DNA from: an uncultured Eubacteriales bacterium
GTDB lineage: Bacteria > Bacillota_I > Bacilli_A > RF39 > UBA660
NCBI GenBank assembly: GCA_900321645.1
Contig: ONWZ01000108.1
Span: forward strand, 1 to 9,102
Length of the DNA stretch: 9,102 bases
Reading direction: 5' to 3'
Below the pieces are notes generated by a model that was not told where the DNA came from, made no database searches, and worked only from the letters and a program-made list of their open reading frames with translations. Shown piece by piece: positions 5,805 through 9,102 of the stretch (position 1 is the stretch's first letter; every line of letters starts with the position of its first letter). The translations under genes were made by a program, and so were the position numbers.

Positions 5805-8147
5805 ATGACAAAATTATGTTCTTATTTTGTAAAAGATAGTAAAAAACTAATCCCTAGTAATAAATATATTATTAAGGGGGCAAATTATCGTTTTACAGTT
5901 TTATCACCTAGATTAATCAGAATTGAATATAATAAAACTGGCGTTTTTGAAGATAGAGCTACATCACTTGTTGTCAATAGAACATTTGGCGATAGTAATT
6001 TTAGTTATACTACCGATGAAGTGTCTTTGACAATTTCTACCGAGTATTTCACATTAACATACGTAAAAGAAAGTCCAATTACTGGCAATAACATTAAAGT
6101 GTTGATTAATGGTACTGATAAAGAATGGTATCCAGGACATAAAGAAATAAGAAATGTCGGCAGCATCGCATATTCATTAGATAATCTATCTAATAATTTA
6201 GAATTAGGCAAAGGATTATATTCACTAGATGGTTTTGTCCTAATCGATGATTCTAAAAACTTTGTTATCGAAAATGAGATGTTTATCCCACGAGAACCAA
6301 CGGTTGATTTATATTTGTTTGCTTATCGTAGTGATCTTGGTTTATGCTTACAGGATTATTTTACATTGACCGGTTACCCGCCACTTATTCCTAGATATGC
6401 TTTGGGTTGTTGGTGGTATAAAAATGACGTTTACAATATGAATATGATTGATGAAACATTAAAAAAATTTAATGATAATAGAATTCCTATTTCTGTTTTC
6501 CTATTAGGCGATAAATGGCATAACAATATTGAAAACTATATGTACGATAAATCTTTATTTAATCTTCAGACAATTAACAATTATTATCGTATGAAAGAAC
6601 AACGATTCGGATTAACCATAAATCCTACTTTACCAATTCAAGCAAATGATCCTCTCTATAACATCGTTAGTCAATATATTGGAGCTCAAAAGAATGGTGT
6701 AAGTTTAGTTCCTTTAGATAATAATACGATATCAGTATATTTAAATACTATCGTTAGTAATTTATTAAGTAGTGGAATAAAGATTTTCAATATTGATTAC
6801 TATAATCCTAATGATCAAATGGGTTTATTTCTTTTAAACCACTATCATTATGTTATTGCTAATATGAATGAAAGAGGGGTCATCTTATCGCGTAATCCAG
6901 GCATTGCACCACATCGTTATCCCGTAATTTATACTGGAAAAACGCAAGTAAGCTGGGATACTTTAAAAGTGCTACCAGGTTATAATAATAGCGCTGCTAA
7001 TTTAGGAGTATGTTGGCTTGCGAATGCGATTGGTGGCTATCAAGGCGGTATTGAAGATGATGAATTATTCATTAGATATATTCAATTTGGTGTTTTCAGT
7101 TCAATCTTCTTATTAGCTGGAGATACCGGCAAATATTATAAAAGAGAACCGTGGAAATGGAATCCACTAATTCTAAATGTAATTAGAGAATATATGCAAT
7201 TAAGAAATAAACTAATTCCATATATTTATAGTGAAAGTTATTTATATCATAAGTATGGTGTGCCATTAGTTCAACCATTATATTATAAATACCCTAAAAT
7301 ATATGATGAACCAAATTATGTCAATCAGTACTTTTTTGGCAGTAGAATTATGATAAGTCCGATTATTAAAAAGAAAAATACTGAAATGAATAGGGTAATC
7401 CAAAGAGTATTTATTCCTAATGGTATTTGGTATGATTATTCAACTGGTAAAAAATATGTTGGTAATAAATATTATGTTGGTTTCTATAAGGAAGAAGATT
7501 ATCCAATCTTTGTCAAAGAAGGATCGATTATTCCTATGTCACTAGATATGAATACCAATATACCTACTAATATGGAAATCCAAATATTTCCAGCTGAAAA
7601 TGGCCTATATGGTAATTATGAGTTATATGAAGATGATGGTATCAATAATGGAATCGGTAAGAATTATTTGCTTACTAAAATGAATCTCGATAAAGTTGAT
7701 AATGGTTATCATTTTGCACTTGTTAGAAAAGAAGGAAACCTAAATGTTCCAAATAGAAATTTGTTTTTAAGATTTAGAAACATGAAGAATCCTGATAAAG
7801 TACTTGTCAAATTGTATGGAAATATTGTTGAGCAACCATTTACCATTGAAAAGAATGATTTGTTAATAAGAATAGATGGCGTAAACACATACGAACCGCT
7901 TGAAGTAGAAATCATTGGTAACAATCTAGAAATAGAAACAATTAGTGTAATCAATGAAGAAATTGAAGGTATTTTAGATGATTTAGAAATAAATACTATA
8001 CTTAAAGAAGAAATTGATGCTATAATATTTAGTGACTTACCAATTAACAAGAAAAGAATTGGTTTAAGAAAATTAAAGAAAAAGAAATTAGAACCAAAAT
8101 TTATCAATATGTTTATTGGTTTGTTAGAATTTGTCGAAACAAAATAA
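5805..8147 (+). CDS. Glycoside hydrolase family 31 (alpha-glucosidase-like) protein with altered active site
   Basis: GH31 enzymes cleave alpha-linked glucosides or xylosides. This 780-residue protein has no signal peptide, so it should be cytosolic. It shows the family order: N-terminal beta-sandwich (about 1-190), TIM barrel from PPLIPRYALGCWWYKN (192-207) to LIPYIYSESYLY (470-481), proximal beta domain with PLVQPLYYKYP, YFFGSRIMISPI, GIWYDYSTGKKY and EGSIIPM, and a distal beta domain with YELYEDDG (605-612). A mostly helical, lysine-rich tail follows (about 715-780). Asp331 in IFNIDYYNP fits the nucleophile position and Arg363 in LSRN is kept. Other positions deviate: the acid/base aspartate of the W-x-GD motif appears as Lys379 (IYTGKTQVSW), the HDIGG motif reads NAIGG (407-411), the usual D-x-DWH strand reads GDKWH (235-239), and the usual RLHS-like segment reads LLAGD (436-440). 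The fold call is secure; an active hydrolase is doubtful. It is followed by uppP after 26 nt. Confidence 0.9.
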   Translation: MTKLCSYFVKDSKKLIPSNKYIIKGANYRFTVLSPRLIRIEYNKTGVFEDRATSLVVNRTFGDSNFSYTTDEVSLTISTEYFTLTYVKESPITGNNIKVLINGTDKEWYPGHKEIRNVGSIAYSLDNLSNNLELGKGLYSLDGFVLIDDSKNFVIENEMFIPREPTVDLYLFAYRSDLGLCLQDYFTLTGYPPLIPRYALGCWWYKNDVYNMNMIDETLKKFNDNRIPISVFLLGDKWHNNIENYMYDKSLFNLQTINNYYRMKEQRFGLTINPTLPIQANDPLYNIVSQYIGAQKNGVSLVPLDNNTISVYLNTIVSNLLSSGIKIFNIDYYNPNDQMGLFLLNHYHYVIANMNERGVILSRNPGIAPHRYPVIYTGKTQVSWDTLKVLPGYNNSAANLGVCWLANAIGGYQGGIEDDELFIRYIQFGVFSSIFLLAGDTGKYYKREPWKWNPLILNVIREYMQLRNKLIPYIYSESYLYHKYGVPLVQPLYYKYPKIYDEPNYVNQYFFGSRIMISPIIKKKNTEMNRVIQRVFIPNGIWYDYSTGKKYVGNKYYVGFYKEEDYPIFVKEGSIIPMSLDMNTNIPTNMEIQIFPAENGLYGNYELYEDDGINNGIGKNYLLTKMNLDKVDNGYHFALVRKEGNLNVPNRNLFLRFRNMKNPDKVLVKLYGNIVEQPFTIEKNDLLIRIDGVNTYEPLEVEIIGNNLEIETISVINEEIEGILDDLEINTILKEEIDAIIFSDLPINKKRIGLRKLKKKKLEPKFINMFIGLLEFVETK

Positions 8148-8158
8148 TATAATTAATT

Positions 8159-8169
8159 AAGGAAGTGAT
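8159..8169 (+). promoter_or_regulatory. Ribosome binding site that decides the uppP start at 8174
   Basis: AAGGAAGTGAT matches the anti-Shine-Dalgarno apart from one base and ends 4 nt before ATG 8174. The in-frame GTG at 8165 lies inside it and is not a credible start. ATGs at 8177 and 8180 are less well spaced. Confidence 0.72.
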
Positions 8170-8173
8170 TATT

Positions 8174-8980
8174 ATGATGATGCAAATCATCAAAGCAGTA
8201 GTATTGGGGATTGTTCAAGGAATTGGCGAGTTTCTACCAATATCATCGTCTGCACATTTAATTTTGGTCCCATATTTATTAAATTGGGAAGAACATTCTA
8301 TGGCTTTTGATATAGCCCTACATGTAGGTACGTTGTTGGCTGTCCTAGTCGTCTTTTTTAGAGATTGGTGGGATTTATTTGTCGGTGCTGTTAAAAGAGT
8401 AACCAAAGGTAAAAAATCGTTTAATAACCGTATGTTCTGGTATTTAGTTATAGCTACTATTCCTGGAGCATTATTCGGTGTATTATTAGGTGATTTAATC
8501 GAAGATAAATTAAGACCAATGATATGGCCAATTGCCGTATTACTTGCTGTTATGGGTGTCTTAATCTTTTTGGGAGATCGTTGGGCCGACAAACATTATA
8601 AAATTGAAACTGATTTCAAACACATTTCATTAAAACAAGCCATTATTATTGGATGCTCTCAATCACTAGCTATTTTCCCCGGATTTTCTAGAAGTGGTAC
8701 AACAATCTTAGCTGCTAGATTAATGGGTTTATCCAAAAATGCCGCCACTAAATTTACCTTCTTATTATCTGTTCCGATTATTGCGGGAGCCGCCATTCTA
8801 AAGATACCTAAATTAACATTTAGCATAGATGTTATTGTTGGGGTAGTCGTATCATTTGTCGTTGGATTATTATCAATAAAATTCTTATTATCATATATTA
8901 AAAAACACGACTTCTCAGTTTTCGCTATCTATAGAGTAATTATTGCAATTATAGTTTTAGTAAAATATTTTGTATTTTAA
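8174..8980 (+). CDS. uppP: Undecaprenyl-diphosphatase (BacA/UppP)
   Basis: UppP dephosphorylates undecaprenyl pyrophosphate on the outer side of the membrane, returning the C55 lipid carrier used for peptidoglycan and other envelope polymers; extra copies give bacitracin resistance. At 268 residues it has the normal family length. Both signature motifs are intact: QGIGEFLPISSSAH (15-28), with Q15 and E19 filling the (E/Q)-x3-E position and His28 conserved, and PGFSRSGTT (168-176) with the essential Arg173. ALHVGTL and YLVIATIPGALFG also match the family. Seven to eight hydrophobic segments are visible. The symmetry of two motif-bearing halves is typical of the inverted-repeat fold. It lies 26 nt after the GH31 gene with no terminator or convincing promoter between, so it is probably co-transcribed with it, although no functional link between the two is evident. 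A terminator overlaps its stop codon. Confidence 0.97.
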   Translation: MMMQIIKAVVLGIVQGIGEFLPISSSAHLILVPYLLNWEEHSMAFDIALHVGTLLAVLVVFFRDWWDLFVGAVKRVTKGKKSFNNRMFWYLVIATIPGALFGVLLGDLIEDKLRPMIWPIAVLLAVMGVLIFLGDRWADKHYKIETDFKHISLKQAIIIGCSQSLAIFPGFSRSGTTILAARLMGLSKNAATKFTFLLSVPIIAGAAILKIPKLTFSIDVIVGVVVSFVVGLLSIKFLLSYIKKHDFSVFAIYRVIIAIIVLVKYFVF

Positions 8981-9001
8981 AAGACGAAAGTCTTTTTTTT
9001 T
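8979..9001 (+). terminator. Rho-independent terminator of uppP
   Basis: AAAAGAC (8979-8985) pairs with GTCTTTT (8990-8996) around a GAAA tetraloop, with T residues from 8993 to 9001. The first two bases belong to the uppP stop codon. Confidence 0.88.
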
Positions 9002-9021
9002 CTTAGTTTTTATGCTATAAT
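8993..9021 (+). promoter_or_regulatory. Extended -10 promoter for the tRNA gene
   Basis: TGC-TATAAT (9013-9021) is an extended -10 element 12 nt before the mature tRNA 5' end. At 17 bp upstream the only -35 candidate is TTTTTT (8993-8998), which is the T tract of the uppP terminator, so recognition probably depends on the extended -10. Confidence 0.6.
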
Positions 9022-9033
9022 CTAACTTGTTAA

Positions 9034-9102
9034 TGCCCCTTAGCCAAGCGGTAAGGCATTGGACTCTGACTCCATGATCACTAGTTCGAATCTAGTAGGG
9101 GC
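9034..9102 (+). tRNA. tRNA-Gln (anticodon CTG), lacking the last bases at the window edge
   Basis: The cloverleaf can be folded by hand. The acceptor is TGCCCCT (9034-9040) with AGGGGC at the window edge, so the final A72, discriminator and any CCA lie outside. The D arm is GCCAAGCGGTAAGGC. The anticodon loop is CTCTGAC with anticodon CTG at 9066-9068. The T arm is ACTAG-TTCGAAT-CTAGT. The D arm and the U1-A72 acceptor end are typical of bacterial tRNA-Gln. The anticodon stem (TTGGA with TCCAT) has a T-T mismatch at its outer pair. Charging would be by direct glutaminylation or, as in most Gram-positives, by Glu-tRNA amidation. Confidence 0.93.

Noticed and set aside
5602..5811. Reverse-strand open frame covering the intergenic region before the GH31 gene
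   Set aside because: It spans the operon terminator and the forward promoter and lacks a Shine-Dalgarno, so coding is unlikely.
7709..8107. Reverse-strand open frame of 132 codons inside the GH31 gene
   Set aside because: It is antisense to a well-conserved coding region, has no ribosome site and a low-complexity Ser/Ile/Phe composition typical of a shadow of AT-rich coding sequence.
8121..8153. Possible promoter for uppP (TATAAT at 8148-8153)
   Set aside because: No -35 at a workable distance (TTGTTA is 21 bp away, TTGTCG 11 bp), no extended -10, and the implied start would fall in the ribosome site.
8216..8230. Glutamine at the first motif position of UppP as a loss of function
   Set aside because: The family motif is (E/Q)-x3-E, so glutamine here is a normal variant; E19, H28 and R173 are intact.
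8215..8592. Reverse-strand open frame of 125 codons inside uppP
   Set aside because: It overlaps the conserved uppP motifs in antisense, has no ribosome site and no recognisable domain.
274..8980. Alternative genetic code with TGA as tryptophan (mycoplasma-like)
   Set aside because: Tryptophans in conserved motifs are TGG and all genes read through under the standard code; absence of TGA stops is explained by AT bias and the small sample.

Overview
This is a strongly AT-rich window from a low-GC Gram-positive bacterium (Bacillota, probably class Bacilli). An alpha/beta-type small acid-soluble spore protein at the left edge implies an endospore-former or a recent descendant of one. All genes lie on the + strand and use standard code: tryptophans are TGG, the seven stops are TAA or TAG, and no TGA interrupts a recognisable domain. 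Shine-Dalgarno sites are strong and leaders are short (about 20 nt).

Layout. 1-187: 3' end of the spore-protein gene, closed by a UUCG-loop terminator. 274-1074: a monocistronic integral-membrane exporter of the putative heavy-metal/manganese efflux family, with its own promoter. 1159-5670: a three-gene operon. It starts with an ER-type (SipW-like) signal peptidase. Next comes a membrane-anchored extracellular protein with five YY-x-DG repeats and a C-terminal TasA/camelysin-like domain. Last is a 721-residue secreted protein with a SipW-type signal sequence, a TasA-like domain, a LamG-like domain and a C-terminal formylglycine-generating-enzyme/C-type-lectin-like domain. One promoter precedes this block and one terminator follows it. 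5805-8147: a cytosolic glycoside hydrolase family 31 protein in which several catalytic-site positions are substituted. 8174-8980: undecaprenyl-diphosphatase UppP, probably co-transcribed with the GH31 gene. 9034-9102: a tRNA-Gln (CUG anticodon) missing its last bases at the window edge.

How it fits together. The most distinctive part is 1159-5670, a self-contained surface-protein module: a dedicated peptidase, its likely client and an anchored partner that shares a domain with the client. By analogy with the tapA-sipW-tasA operon of Bacillus subtilis it may build a surface fibre, matrix or adhesive layer, but neither extracellular protein is a recognisable TasA or TapA orthologue. The remaining genes are housekeeping or accessory (metal export, carbohydrate metabolism, cell-wall lipid-carrier recycling, translation). 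I see no insertion sequence, CRISPR array, integrase, reverse transcriptase or attachment site. All family assignments come from motif recognition by eye; no database search was possible.
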